42,311 nt of DNA from Phocaeicola sp. Lineage in GTDB: Bacteria; Bacteroidota; Bacteroidia; Bacteroidales; Bacteroidaceae. The stretch is taken from assembly GCA_020026225.1 (NCBI GenBank), contig JAHHQU010000016.1:1-42311 (forward strand), in the 5' to 3' direction. This document shows positions 14,556-23,179 of this stretch, one piece after another (the first letter of the stretch is position 1; each line of letters opens with the position of its first letter). The notes beneath the pieces are model-generated. The model was not told the DNA's origin. It saw only the letters and a list, made by a program, of their open reading frames with translations, and did no database searches. The position numbers and the translations under genes were made by a program.

Positions 14556-15800
14556 ATGAAACAATTTGATTTAGATACTTGGGAAGAAATACTTCTTACC
14601 ATCACCCGAAACAAGACTCGAAGTCTTCTTACCGCCTTTGGTATTTTTTGGGGGATTTTCATGCTGATTTCCCTCATGGGAGGACAAAAGGGTATGCAAA
14701 GTTTAATGGAAGTGCAATTCCAAGGATTTGCTACCAACTCCGGATTCATCGGGGCCTCAAAGACCAGCAAAGCATACAAAGGATTCCAGCAAGGAAGAAC
14801 CTGGAGCATGGACGACAAGGATGTCGACCGGGTCAAACAGCTGGTTCCGGAAATTGACATCGTCACATCCAACATTACACGTTGGGGAGTCTTAGTCATG
14901 TACCAAGAAAAAATGATTTCTGGAACGCTCAAGGGGCAGCATCCTATTTATCAGAAAATCGAGGAACCACAAATAACCATTGGACGTCCAATCAACGAAA
15001 TAGATATCAAAGAACAGAGACGCGTCTGCGTATTAGGTAGCCGCATCTATGAAACGCTCTTTCCAGAAAAAGAAGACCCTTGCGGAAAAATGATTCAAAT
15101 CAACGGTATCTATTACCAAGTGGTGGGTGTAAACATGGCTCCAGGCAATCTTTCCGTACAAGGGAAAGCTGAGACCTCCGTCATCATTCCTTTCACTACC
15201 ATGCAAAAGAATTATAACAGAGGAGATAAAATAGATTTGCTGTGCTTCACTGCAAAACAAGGATACTCCATCACGTCTGTGGCCAAGAAGGTAGAAGCTG
15301 TAGTCAAACAAGCACATTTCGTACATCCCGATGACCAGCAAGCTATTATATGCGTAAATGCAGAAGCCATGTTCAGCATGGTCGACAATTTATTTCTTGG
15401 CATCAAGATATTAGGATGGTTAGTAGGACTCGGCACCTTGTTGGCCGGTGCCATCGGCGTAAGTAACATCATGATGGTTACCGTCAAAGAAAGGACAAGC
15501 GAAATAGGCATCCGAAGGGCTATCGGTGCACAGCCGAAGGACATTCTCCAACAAATTCTTTCAGAAAGTATGGTATTGACAATCTTGTCAGGAATGACCG
15601 GTATCTCATTCTCCGTTTTCCTGCTGAACATCGTTGAAAAGGCCGCTTCTACCCCTATGTCACCAGCACACTTTCAGATTGATTTTTGGGGAGCGGTAGG
15701 AGCTACCGTTCTTCTACTCCTTTTGGGCATTCTTGCCGGTCTCGCTCCTGCATTCCGTGCTTTAAAAATCAAGCCGATAGACGCAATCCGTGATGAATGA
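14556..15800 (+). CDS. MacB-type ABC permease, second of two
   Basis: 414 residues with the same FtsX-fold plan as its neighbour: a membrane segment at about 23-45 (FGIFWGIFMLISLMGG), a periplasmic domain, and three C-terminal segments. The coupling-helix stretch is NIMMVTVKERTSEIGIRRAIGA and the C-terminus is ALKIKPIDAIRDE. It lies 7 nt after the first permease. The two are clearly related but diverged, particularly in the periplasmic domain, which suggests an asymmetric dimer rather than a recent duplication. Like its partner it should transmit ATP-driven motion to the adaptor rather than form a channel. Confidence 0.92.
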   Translation: MKQFDLDTWEEILLTITRNKTRSLLTAFGIFWGIFMLISLMGGQKGMQSLMEVQFQGFATNSGFIGASKTSKAYKGFQQGRTWSMDDKDVDRVKQLVPEIDIVTSNITRWGVLVMYQEKMISGTLKGQHPIYQKIEEPQITIGRPINEIDIKEQRRVCVLGSRIYETLFPEKEDPCGKMIQINGIYYQVVGVNMAPGNLSVQGKAETSVIIPFTTMQKNYNRGDKIDLLCFTAKQGYSITSVAKKVEAVVKQAHFVHPDDQQAIICVNAEAMFSMVDNLFLGIKILGWLVGLGTLLAGAIGVSNIMMVTVKERTSEIGIRRAIGAQPKDILQQILSESMVLTILSGMTGISFSVFLLNIVEKAASTPMSPAHFQIDFWGAVGATVLLLLLGILAGLAPAFRALKIKPIDAIRDE

Positions 15801-15865
15801 TCTCCGGCCGTATCAATTGACTATATTGCATTAATATAACTCCATTCAAAACTAATTTACACTTT

Positions 15866-16963
15866 ATGAAAAAGGTCATTAAAATAATCGTATCCGTGCT
15901 CATTGCACTACTTTTCTTAAGTACATTTGTTTTTCTGTATCAGAAATCTCAACCTAAAGAAATAGTTTACCAAATCTTGAAAGCTGAAAAAAGCGACATC
16001 GTACAAACGACTATCGCAACAGGTAAAATAGAGCCACGCGATGAGGTACAAATCAAGCCTCAGATTTCAGGAATCATCTCTGAAGTCTATAAAGAAGCTG
16101 GAGAAACCATCAAAAAGGGAGAAATCATTGCCAAGGTTAAGGTAATACCCGAATTAGGACAATTGAACGCTGCCGAAAGCCGACTGCGATTAGCTACCAT
16201 GAACGGGAAACAATCGACCATTGACTTTGAACGTGTAGAGAAACTTTATGAAAAGAAATTGGTAAGCTCGGAAGAATATGAAAAGGCCCTCCTGGCCAAC
16301 CAACAGGCACGTGAAGAATTGCAAGCTGCCAAAGACAACTTAGAGATTATCAAAGACGGTATCACTAAAAACAGTGCATCTTTCAGCAGCACATTAATCC
16401 GTTCCACCATTACGGGACTCATTTTGGATGTACCTATCAAGGTGGGAAATTCTGTAATCATGAGTAATACATTCAACGACGGTACGACCATTGCTACGGT
16501 GGCTGATATGTCGGATTTGATTTTCAAAGGCAATGTAGATGAAACAGAAGTTGGACGTATCAAAGAAAACATTCCTGTAAAAATTACCATCGGTGCTCTT
16601 CAAGGCATGGAATTTAAAGCCATATTGGAATACATTTCACCTAAAAGCGTTGAAAACAATGGAGCCAACCAGTTTGAAATCAAGGCTGCGATAACTGTTC
16701 CGGAAGGTGTAAAGATCCGTTCTGGATACAGTGCGAATGCAGAAATTGAACTGCAGCGTGCCGAACAAGCTCTCTGTATCCCTGAAAGTGCTTTGGAATT
16801 TACAGGCAACCATACCTATGTATATGTGCTGACCGACAGTGTTCCAAATCAAAAATTCACACGCAAAGCTGTTACAGCTGGCATCAGCAACGGTATGCAG
16901 GTGGAAATCAAAGAAGGATTGAAAGAAAACGAATTGGTAAGAGGATTAAAGAAAGAATTTTAA
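15866..16963 (+). CDS. Periplasmic adaptor (HlyD/MacA membrane-fusion protein)
   Basis: A 365-residue protein anchored by an N-terminal membrane segment (about 5-25). The lipoyl half-motif EVQIKPQISGIISEVYKEAGETIKKGEIIAKV is followed by a helical hairpin (about 95-160, Glu/Lys/Ala-rich). Its second lipoyl half is STITGLILDVPIKVGNSVI, then come beta-barrel and membrane-proximal domains. This is the MacA-like adaptor bridging permease and outer-membrane channel. It begins 65 nt after the second permease, the widest gap in the unit, where no convincing promoter is seen. It ends 3 nt before the TolC-like gene. Confidence 0.93.
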   Translation: MKKVIKIIVSVLIALLFLSTFVFLYQKSQPKEIVYQILKAEKSDIVQTTIATGKIEPRDEVQIKPQISGIISEVYKEAGETIKKGEIIAKVKVIPELGQLNAAESRLRLATMNGKQSTIDFERVEKLYEKKLVSSEEYEKALLANQQAREELQAAKDNLEIIKDGITKNSASFSSTLIRSTITGLILDVPIKVGNSVIMSNTFNDGTTIATVADMSDLIFKGNVDETEVGRIKENIPVKITIGALQGMEFKAILEYISPKSVENNGANQFEIKAAITVPEGVKIRSGYSANAEIELQRAEQALCIPESALEFTGNHTYVYVLTDSVPNQKFTRKAVTAGISNGMQVEIKEGLKENELVRGLKKEF

Positions 16964-16966
16964 GTC

Positions 16967-18289
16967 ATGAAAAGAATATTCTTAGCGTTGCTCGGTGTCT
17001 GGTGCGGCCTGTCGGCTACCCACGGACAAGAAAGATGGAATCTAAAACAATGCATCGATTATGCCATCGAACACAATCTGGCCATCAAGCAGAAAGAAGT
17101 AACCTATAATCAGAATAAGGTCCAACTGAATACTGCCAAATGGAGTCGTCTCCCCAATTTAACGGGATCAGCTTCACACTCTTTTAACTTTGGTCGAAGC
17201 ATCCAGGCGGATAATACCTATCAAAGTATCAACACTCAAAATACGACTTTGAACCTGAATACCAACATTCCTCTCTTTACTGGTTTGAAAATTCCCAATA
17301 CCATTGCACTCGCAAAATTGGACCTGCAAGCTGCCATGGAGGACTTGAATCAAGCCAAAGAAGATATCAGCATTCAGATAGCCTCATCATATCTGCAGGT
17401 TCTGTTTAATGAGGAGCTGGCTAAAATAGCTCACGAACAAGTGACCATGAGCCAAGATTTATTAAAAGAGAAAGAAGCGTTTTTCAAAAGTGGAAAAGCA
17501 TCAGAAGCAGAATGGTATGAAGCCAAAGCACGCGTTGAGCAGGATCGTCTTTCTGCAGTACAGGCCGACAATAACCTGCAACTTGCCATGCTTGACCTCA
17601 CCCAATTGTTGGAGCTTCCTTCACCCGAAAATTTCAGCATCGAGTCACCGGATATACATTCCGATATGGTATATGAAAAGCTCGATACTCCAGACGAAAT
17701 TTACAATCAGGCCGTATTGTCTAAGCCATCCATCAAAGCTGCACAATACCGCCTTGCAGGAGCTGCTCACAATATTCGCATCGCAAAAAGCGGATACTTT
17801 CCCCAGTTGGCACTTGCTGCAGGATTGAGTACGAACTTTTATAAAATGAACGGTAGAAACAATGTAGAATTCGGAAAGCAGTTGAAAGACAACTTCAGTC
17901 AATTTGTAGGTATCCAACTGAGTGTACCTCTCTTTAACCGACTGAGCACAAGAAACCAGACGCGCCTTGCCCGCATCCAGCAGACATCGCTCAACTGGCA
18001 GCTTGAAGACAGCAAGAAGAGTTTGTATAAAGAAATCCAAGTGGCTTATTACAATGCTGTAGGAGCAGAAAGCCGTTATAAGAGCAGTCTCAGTGCAGAA
18101 GAAGCGGCTCACGTATCTTTCAACCTGATGAAAGAAAAATATACGTACGGTAAAGCAACAGCAACGGCATACAACGAATCACGTACCAATTGGATGAAGA
18201 CCATATCCGACCGGATTCAAGCAAAGTACGACTACCTATTCCGTACTAAAATCTTAGATTTCTATAAAGGAATCCCGTTGGCTATGTAA
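16967..18289 (+). CDS. TolC-family outer-membrane efflux channel
   Basis: 440 residues with signal peptide MKRIFLALLGVWCGLSATHG. Two OEP repeats, each a long helix pair with a beta segment, are recognisable. The first half opens with LKQCIDYAIEHNLAIKQKEV and includes NFGRSIQADNTYQSI; the second includes KPSIKAAQYRLAGAAHNIRIAKSGYFPQL and VGIQLSVPLFNR. These are the standard TolC-family landmarks. It would form the trimeric channel and tunnel completing the exporter. It follows the adaptor by 3 nt and ends before a strong terminator that closes the unit. Confidence 0.94.
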   Translation: MKRIFLALLGVWCGLSATHGQERWNLKQCIDYAIEHNLAIKQKEVTYNQNKVQLNTAKWSRLPNLTGSASHSFNFGRSIQADNTYQSINTQNTTLNLNTNIPLFTGLKIPNTIALAKLDLQAAMEDLNQAKEDISIQIASSYLQVLFNEELAKIAHEQVTMSQDLLKEKEAFFKSGKASEAEWYEAKARVEQDRLSAVQADNNLQLAMLDLTQLLELPSPENFSIESPDIHSDMVYEKLDTPDEIYNQAVLSKPSIKAAQYRLAGAAHNIRIAKSGYFPQLALAAGLSTNFYKMNGRNNVEFGKQLKDNFSQFVGIQLSVPLFNRLSTRNQTRLARIQQTSLNWQLEDSKKSLYKEIQVAYYNAVGAESRYKSSLSAEEAAHVSFNLMKEKYTYGKATATAYNESRTNWMKTISDRIQAKYDYLFRTKILDFYKGIPLAM

Positions 18290-18358
18290 TTAAAATGCAA
18301 TGCACAATATCTGGCTGTAATATGAATGCAGCTATTTGATAAATTCCTTCGTAAAACT

Positions 18359-18404
18359 AAAGTGTCCCATCTTACCTTGTAAAAGTAAGATGGGACACTT
18401 TTTT
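18359..18404 (+). terminator. Terminator closing the exporter unit
   Basis: A perfect 17-bp stem (18359-18375 with 18385-18401), 9-nt loop, continuing into T residues. The A residues on the other side make it usable by the convergent GH20 gene too. Confidence 0.92.
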
Positions 18405-18468
18405 ATGTTCTCATACCTTAACGGTCACTCCTCACTTCAGTAGAAAGCAACCCGATTCAAGCAGGAGA

Positions 18469-20772
18469 TTAATGAGCATATAAGTTTGTGAAAGGAATCA
18501 ACTTACCATCTGAAGCAAATACTTTCAACTGCAAAGTTCCTCCGTTATGGTCAAAGTAACGAACTTCAATAGGATGATAACCAGCCTTCATTGCTTTTTC
18601 ACAGACGATTTCTCTTGGAGCATGAGGTCCATCGTTGTCAATAACCAGCTCATTGTCAATACGCAAGACACTACCATCATCAGAAAGCAATACAAATGTA
18701 TAAATATCATCTTTAGGAACCTTGATATAACCATTGATAAGCAAGCCGATATTTCCTTTTACTCCCTTAGGAATCACCACATCTTCAATGCGGTAAGTAC
18801 CATTGACCTTACCAGCAATCTTATCGCAAGAATCTCCTCTATATTCGTGCCATACCGCTTTCAGACCTGGAGTAGAAGGAGCCACCTGCACAGCTGGAGA
18901 GTACACACCTTTTACATAACGTGTCTTCACGAAATCACTCTTCTTTCCATTCGCACGGAACAAGCGGAAAGTGAAATCGGTAGTTTCCTTGACACGAATC
19001 GTATCTTCATACTTCGGTGAATCCAAAGTAGGCATACTTCCATCAGTCGTATAATGAATTTCTGCACTTGGATCCAAACAAGTAAGTGCCACTACACCTT
19101 CACCAATAAATACATTGTTATTGTTGAAGCCTTCCAAATCAGGAATACGATAGTTGATATTCATCACATTCAGACGCTTAAACTGGTTAGAGAGTCTCTT
19201 CTTGAAGCCTTCCCAGTCCTTCTGGTTAGGATTGGTCCAACCCAGTTCTGCAATAGCCAACATACGTGGAGCCGCCATATACTGCATACGTTCACGTGAT
19301 GGAATCCATTCACACCAGATGTTTCCTTGAACTCCCATAATCAACTCTTTCTGAGCATCTGTCATTCCTTCCAATTCTGGATTGTAATTATAGATGTTGA
19401 CAATACTCTTCTTATCCTGCTGATAATCGAGATAGAAAGGAGCATTTGGGGTATAAATCACCTTATTGCCATGAGCGGTAGCTTTCTTTGAAGCATCTTT
19501 TGACCAACTTCTCCACCACATAACTGTAGAAGTCTCTGACAAACCTCCTTCAATAATTTCATCCCAACCAATCATTTCTTTTCCATTCGCATTGAAGAAT
19601 GCTTCCATTTCATGATTGAACCAAGACTGAAGTTCCGCTTCCGATTTCAAATGATTCACACGCATCCGTTTCTGACAATCCGGACATTTTTCCCAATTGG
19701 TCTTATCCACTTCATCCCCTCCGATATGAACATATTTATAAGGGAACAAATCAAAGATTTCTTTATAAACATCTTTGCAGAAGTTGATGGCTTTATCCTT
19801 ACCTGGACACATCGGAGAAGAGAATGTAGCTCCCCATCCTACCTTTTCATTACAAGCCAATCCTTCATAATTGCCTACAGCAGCCAACATGTGACCCGGC
19901 ATATCTATTTCTGGAATGACATCAATACCTCTTACCGCTGCATACGATACGATTTCCTTGATGTCAGCCTGTGTATAAAATCCGCCATACAAAGTGTCGC
20001 CTTTTTCAACGCGCAACTTCTTTACATCAATTTCGTAATCCGGATTGTCTTCAGACTTTGCTTTTTCCATACAACCGCGGTCATGTTTGTTGAAGGTTCT
20101 CCAAGCACCTTTTTCTGTAAGCAACGGATATTTTTTGATTTCTACGCGCCATCCCTGATCATCTGTCAAATGCCAGTGGAATTTATTCATTTTATAGAGA
20201 GACATCAAGTCCAGAAATTCCTTTACCTCTTCCTTATCATAGAAATGGCGAGAAACGTCCAACATCAAGCCACGCCACTCATAACGGGGAACATCGGTAA
20301 TACTTACATTAGGAACGGCCCAGTCTATCCCTCCAACTTCTTCCTTCGATTCAATTTGAGGCGGGAAAAGCTGACGCAACGTTTCAATACCTGAAATTAC
20401 ACCAGAATAACCGTTACCCTTGATTTCAATCTGATTGTCTGCAATACGTAAAGTATAAGCGCCGACTTTCTCACCTGTTTTTCCGTTCTGCAAAGAAATA
20501 TCTCCCTTACCAGATACTGCTGTCAAAGAATAGCCTGTTGCTCTTGACAACATTTCGGCCAAATAACCGGCAGCCGGTTCCAAAGACGGATCTGAAAATC
20601 CAATTTTTGCATTATTCTTCAATACAAAAACACCTTCCGTCTGTTGTATCTCGCCAGGTAATGGCAATAAAGATACCTCCTCTACCTTCACCTCATGCGT
20701 GCATGATGCCATAAATAATGTTGAAGCCAGCACACCTGCACCAATCCAACCTTTACATGAAATTCTTCTCAT
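18469..20772 (-). CDS. GH20 beta-N-acetylhexosaminidase lipoprotein with PA14 domain
   Basis: A 767-residue lipoprotein from MRRISCKGWIGAGVLASTLF, with the lipidation cysteine in FMASC. Domain order: GH20 N-terminal alpha/beta domain (about 35-150); catalytic TIM barrel (about 150-510) with WRGLMLDVSRHF, KFHWHLTDDQGWR, the catalytic pair in HIGGDEVDKTNW, and WWRSW; a chitobiase-type/Fn3-like beta domain (IHYTTDGSMPTLDSP); and a C-terminal PA14 module (VPKDDIYTFVLLSDDGSVLRIDN). It removes terminal GlcNAc or GalNAc from glycans by substrate-assisted catalysis. The frame runs 34 codons further upstream, but that part contains the -7 promoter element, so 20772 is preferred. It is not in a SusCD locus here. 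Confidence 0.94.
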   Translation of the reverse strand: MRRISCKGWIGAGVLASTLFMASCTHEVKVEEVSLLPLPGEIQQTEGVFVLKNNAKIGFSDPSLEPAAGYLAEMLSRATGYSLTAVSGKGDISLQNGKTGEKVGAYTLRIADNQIEIKGNGYSGVISGIETLRQLFPPQIESKEEVGGIDWAVPNVSITDVPRYEWRGLMLDVSRHFYDKEEVKEFLDLMSLYKMNKFHWHLTDDQGWRVEIKKYPLLTEKGAWRTFNKHDRGCMEKAKSEDNPDYEIDVKKLRVEKGDTLYGGFYTQADIKEIVSYAAVRGIDVIPEIDMPGHMLAAVGNYEGLACNEKVGWGATFSSPMCPGKDKAINFCKDVYKEIFDLFPYKYVHIGGDEVDKTNWEKCPDCQKRMRVNHLKSEAELQSWFNHEMEAFFNANGKEMIGWDEIIEGGLSETSTVMWWRSWSKDASKKATAHGNKVIYTPNAPFYLDYQQDKKSIVNIYNYNPELEGMTDAQKELIMGVQGNIWCEWIPSRERMQYMAAPRMLAIAELGWTNPNQKDWEGFKKRLSNQFKRLNVMNINYRIPDLEGFNNNNVFIGEGVVALTCLDPSAEIHYTTDGSMPTLDSPKYEDTIRVKETTDFTFRLFRANGKKSDFVKTRYVKGVYSPAVQVAPSTPGLKAVWHEYRGDSCDKIAGKVNGTYRIEDVVIPKGVKGNIGLLINGYIKVPKDDIYTFVLLSDDGSVLRIDNELVIDNDGPHAPREIVCEKAMKAGYHPIEVRYFDHNGGTLQLKVFASDGKLIPFTNLYAH

Positions 20773-20799
20773 ACAATTCTTTTTTATATAATCGATTAT

Positions 20800-20815
20800 T
20801 ATCGGACCACCGATA
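20800..20815 (-). promoter_or_regulatory. Inverted repeat at the GH20 transcription start
   Basis: TATCGG, ACCA, CCGATA: a perfect 6-bp dyad 5 bp downstream of the -7 element, in the operator position. No regulator can be named. Confidence 0.4.
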
Positions 20816-20820
20816 TGGCT

Positions 20821-20828
20821 CAAAGATA
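20821..20828 (-). promoter_or_regulatory. -7 promoter element of the GH20 gene
   Basis: TATCTTTG on the minus strand matches TAnnTTTG exactly. No TTG sits at the proper -33 distance. Confidence 0.5.
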
Positions 20829-20929
20829 CAAATTCTATCTGAATGTTGCCCTCCTCAATGTCATTAAAATTCAAAAGGAAAACTTGTTTTGAAACATTGC
20901 ATGCAGTCTGAAAGCTACATACAATCCAG

Positions 20930-20977
20930 AAAAAAGAATCCGCTCCGATGTCAAAGGAAAGACACGGAACGGATTCT
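20930..20977 (-). terminator. Terminator of the Arg/Ser-rich protein gene
   Basis: On the minus strand a 13-bp stem with one G-U pair (20965-20977 with 20935-20947), 17-nt loop, followed by a run of T. Confidence 0.8.
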
Positions 20978-21072
20978 GGAGAATTTGTATGAAAGAATGG
21001 TAATTGGTCTAATTAAGGATTTTATGCCAGGAGCAAAACGATTCATCTTCCTCCAAGCGAGGACGAATCCCA

Positions 21073-22101
21073 TCAACGATGACTCCGAAGTTCTGCCAAA
21101 CGTCTTCCTTCTGAACTGCCGTTTCTTGTTGAACTTCTCTGCACCAGTCGTCCAGTCAACGATTCAGAGCGTGAAGAACGTCTATAAGAAGAACCATGAT
21201 TTCTTATATTGGAACGATTGGGACTAGCCTCCGGCGACTTATGCTCCATCGTTCGCAATCCAGCCGAACGAATTAAGTTTGATTCCGGACGTCTGTATTC
21301 ACGAGTCGGACGGGAATTTCCGTTCGGGCGTGAAATGCTGGGACGAGTCACTCTGTCAGTACGCTCTGGCTGACGCGAAGAGACTGCAGGACGTCTTCCC
21401 GATGAGTGAACCGATTCCAGTCGATAGGAAGGTCTTCTGTCCACTCTATCAATCAAAGAGTTTCCTCTTCCAGGTCTTTTGTTCGAATCACTTGCAGAAG
21501 GGCGTACATTTCCACTTGTTCTCGGGAAATCACGGGTTCGAGAAGGACTTCTCAAACTTTGATAACGACCGGTATAAACCGAATGATTATAATGGCGGCT
21601 ATAATTTTTTCTATAGAAGCTTATCCCTCCATAACTATGACGGCAATGACCTCCACGGTAAGAATAATAATGAGCCGGTCGTCCGTAATAGAAATAAGAT
21701 CTGTTAGGATAAACATTATAAATACGAATATGACAAACACGGTTCACCACATATACCGGCTGATAGAAATGTTCCAACCGCATAAACCGAACATACTTCT
21801 TGCGTGAAAGGACCCATCTCAAATCATCGTTGCGTTCATCCAAATAACGATAGTAGGCATCTACTGCATAAGGATCACCATACGACATTCTATCAATGTA
21901 AGGTGCCACATTATAAAAGAAGTCATAATTGATTTCAAATACATCATCATACTGACGATTGGAAAGATTCAATTCATAAGCCATTCTATCAGTAATGAAA
22001 CGTGCGTGAATACGCAAGTCACCGAAACGCGATGCAGAAGCTGGAAGCACTGTCCAACAAACAGCCATCAACAAAAAAAGTAAAAAGCTCCTAGTTTTCA
22101 T
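21073..22101 (-). CDS. Exported protein with a long Arg/Ser-rich tail, function unknown
   Basis: 342 residues with signal peptide MKTRSFLLFLLMAVCWTVLPASA. The N-terminal part (about 25-115) is compositionally ordinary and predicted helical: RFITDRMAYELNLSNRQYDDVFEINYDFFY, DPYAVDAYYRYLDERNDDLRW. A Tyr/His/Arg-rich segment (about 115-180) follows, then about 160 residues dominated by Arg, Ser, Pro and Asn with few hydrophobics, surely disordered and strongly basic. I do not recognise a domain; the N-terminus recalls uncharacterised Bacteroides exported proteins. A basic tail could bind anionic polymer (LPS, DNA, polyphosphate), but that is a guess. The GC- and Arg-codon-rich tail explains the long antisense frames. 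It has its own promoter and terminator. Confidence 0.75.
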   Translation of the reverse strand: MKTRSFLLFLLMAVCWTVLPASASRFGDLRIHARFITDRMAYELNLSNRQYDDVFEINYDFFYNVAPYIDRMSYGDPYAVDAYYRYLDERNDDLRWVLSRKKYVRFMRLEHFYQPVYVVNRVCHIRIYNVYPNRSYFYYGRPAHYYSYRGGHCRHSYGGISFYRKNYSRHYNHSVYTGRYQSLRSPSRTRDFPRTSGNVRPSASDSNKRPGRGNSLIDRVDRRPSYRLESVHSSGRRPAVSSRQPERTDRVTRPSISRPNGNSRPTREYRRPESNLIRSAGLRTMEHKSPEASPNRSNIRNHGSSYRRSSRSESLTGRLVQRSSTRNGSSEGRRLAELRSHR

Positions 22102-22130
22102 AATCGTACCAGTTTATTTTATTTCTGATA

Positions 22131-22161
22131 CAAAAATAGGAGGATAAAAATCCTCCTACAA
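22131..22161 (-). promoter_or_regulatory. Promoter of the Arg/Ser-rich protein gene
   Basis: Minus-strand TTG (22159-22161), 20 bp, TATTTTTG (22131-22138). The spacer is occupied by a perfect inverted repeat that doubles as a terminator of the upstream gene. Confidence 0.7.
22132..22158 (-). terminator. Terminator of the CvfB-like gene, overlapping the next promoter
   Basis: On the minus strand TAGGAGGAT (22150-22158), TTTT loop, ATCCTCCTA (22137-22145), then TTTTT. The 9-bp stem and T-run form a compact intrinsic terminator. A second hairpin, GAATCTCCC/GGGAGATTC (22164-22172 with 22185-22193), lies just before it. Confidence 0.7.
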
Positions 22162-22217
22162 CAGAATCTCCCCAAACCCTTTTAGGGAGATTCCTATTTC
22201 TTTTAGGGAAAACCGAC

Positions 22218-23060
22218 TCAATCGTGAGACAATCGGATTCCTCCTTCTTCCAAAACAATCAAACGTTTCTTATACAGTTCACCTACTGCCTTCTTGAACG
22301 TCTTTTTACTCACACCAAACGTTGCGTAAATTTCTTCGGCATCGGTCTTATCATTGATGGAAGTGCGACCTCCGTTATCTTTGATATACTGAAGCAACAC
22401 TTCTGAAAAGTCATCTACCTTCTGCACACCACGCTGCTGGAGTTCCAAGTCTATTTTGCCATCTTCACGCACTTGCTTCACAAAAGCACGTAGCTGCATA
22501 CCGGTACACAACTGCTGGAACACCTCATTTTTAAAGAGCATGCCACTGTATTTGTTGTCTACGATAACCTTGAAACCAAGATCCGTTTTCTGCCATACCA
22601 TACAGTCCACCTGTTCACCACGTTCGTAAGGTGCCTTTTCTTTCGACAAATAACGTTCTACCTTGGCAGAAGCTACAATACGATAACTTTCTTCATCCAA
22701 ATGTGCATGAACTACATAACGATTTCCTTTCACCATCTTCATCTTCTGCTCACGGAAAGGAACAAATAAATCCTTCATAAGTCCCCAATTCAAGAAAGCT
22801 CCGAACTGATTGGTCCACGCTACTTCCAAGCAAGCAAACTGCCCCACCTGAACATAGGGTTTGAGGGTAGTAGCTATCAAACGTTCATCCATATCCAGAT
22901 AAATGAAAACATTCAATACATCACCTGGCTTGCATCCTTCTGGAACGTAACGAGTAGGAAGGAGAATTTCACCATCCTCGTCACCGTTAAGATACACTCC
23001 AAAATCGACTTCTTTAACTACTTCCAGTCGATTATATTTTCCCAATTGTATATGACTCAT
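22218..23060 (-). CDS. cvfB: CvfB-family S1 RNA-binding protein
   Basis: 280 residues, cytoplasmic. Consecutive S1-like OB folds are seen: GKYNRLEVVKEVDFGVYLN (about 7-25), QVGQFACLEVAWTNQFGAFLNWGLMKDLFVPF (about 71-102), and RGEQVDCMVWQKTDLGFKVIVDNKYSGMLF (about 145-175). The C-terminal 65 residues form a winged helix ending SKKTFKKAVGELYKKRLIVLEEGGIRL. This order is that of CvfB/YitL proteins, RNA-binding factors linked to virulence gene expression in staphylococci; no target is known here. A near-consensus TATCTTTA (23083-23090) may be the -7 box. The gene is followed by two hairpins, the second a terminator. Confidence 0.9.
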   Translation of the reverse strand: MSHIQLGKYNRLEVVKEVDFGVYLNGDEDGEILLPTRYVPEGCKPGDVLNVFIYLDMDERLIATTLKPYVQVGQFACLEVAWTNQFGAFLNWGLMKDLFVPFREQKMKMVKGNRYVVHAHLDEESYRIVASAKVERYLSKEKAPYERGEQVDCMVWQKTDLGFKVIVDNKYSGMLFKNEVFQQLCTGMQLRAFVKQVREDGKIDLELQQRGVQKVDDFSEVLLQYIKDNGGRTSINDKTDAEEIYATFGVSKKTFKKAVGELYKKRLIVLEEGGIRLSHD

Positions 23061-23129
23061 AAGTTTTTATTGTAATTTTGTGTAAAGATAGGAAGTTTTT
23101 TCCTTTTGTTAGCATCTATTTACAAGGTG

Positions 23130-23146
23130 TTGTTAATAATTAACAA
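23130..23146. promoter_or_regulatory. Perfect 17-bp palindrome upstream of the first EEP lipoprotein
   Basis: TTGTTAAT, A, ATTAACAA, 33 bp before the ATG at 23180 and 69 bp from the divergent cvfB start. No TAnnTTTG element is visible for the EEP gene, so the dyad may be an operator or an activator site. It is AT-rich, so chance is possible. Confidence 0.4.
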
Positions 23147-23179
23147 TCTAATGTACTATTCAATTTATTAAAAATAACT

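Larger units (their letters stand above)
20773..21072. other. Intergenic control region between GH20 and the Arg/Ser-rich protein
   Basis: This holds the GH20 leader, its -7 box (20821-20828), an inverted repeat (20800-20815), and the terminator of the upstream minus-strand gene (20930-20977). The remaining 95 nt next to the stop codon at 21073 show nothing recognisable. A plus-strand frame at 20889-21227 is judged spurious. Confidence 0.7.

Noticed and set aside
19612..20394. 260-codon plus-strand frame
   Set aside because: Antisense to the catalytic part of the GH20 gene; its composition is that of a shadow frame.
20889..21807. Plus-strand frames of 112-142 codons
   Set aside because: They mirror the Arg/Ser-rich tail of the minus-strand gene or intergenic sequence; no start signals or motifs.
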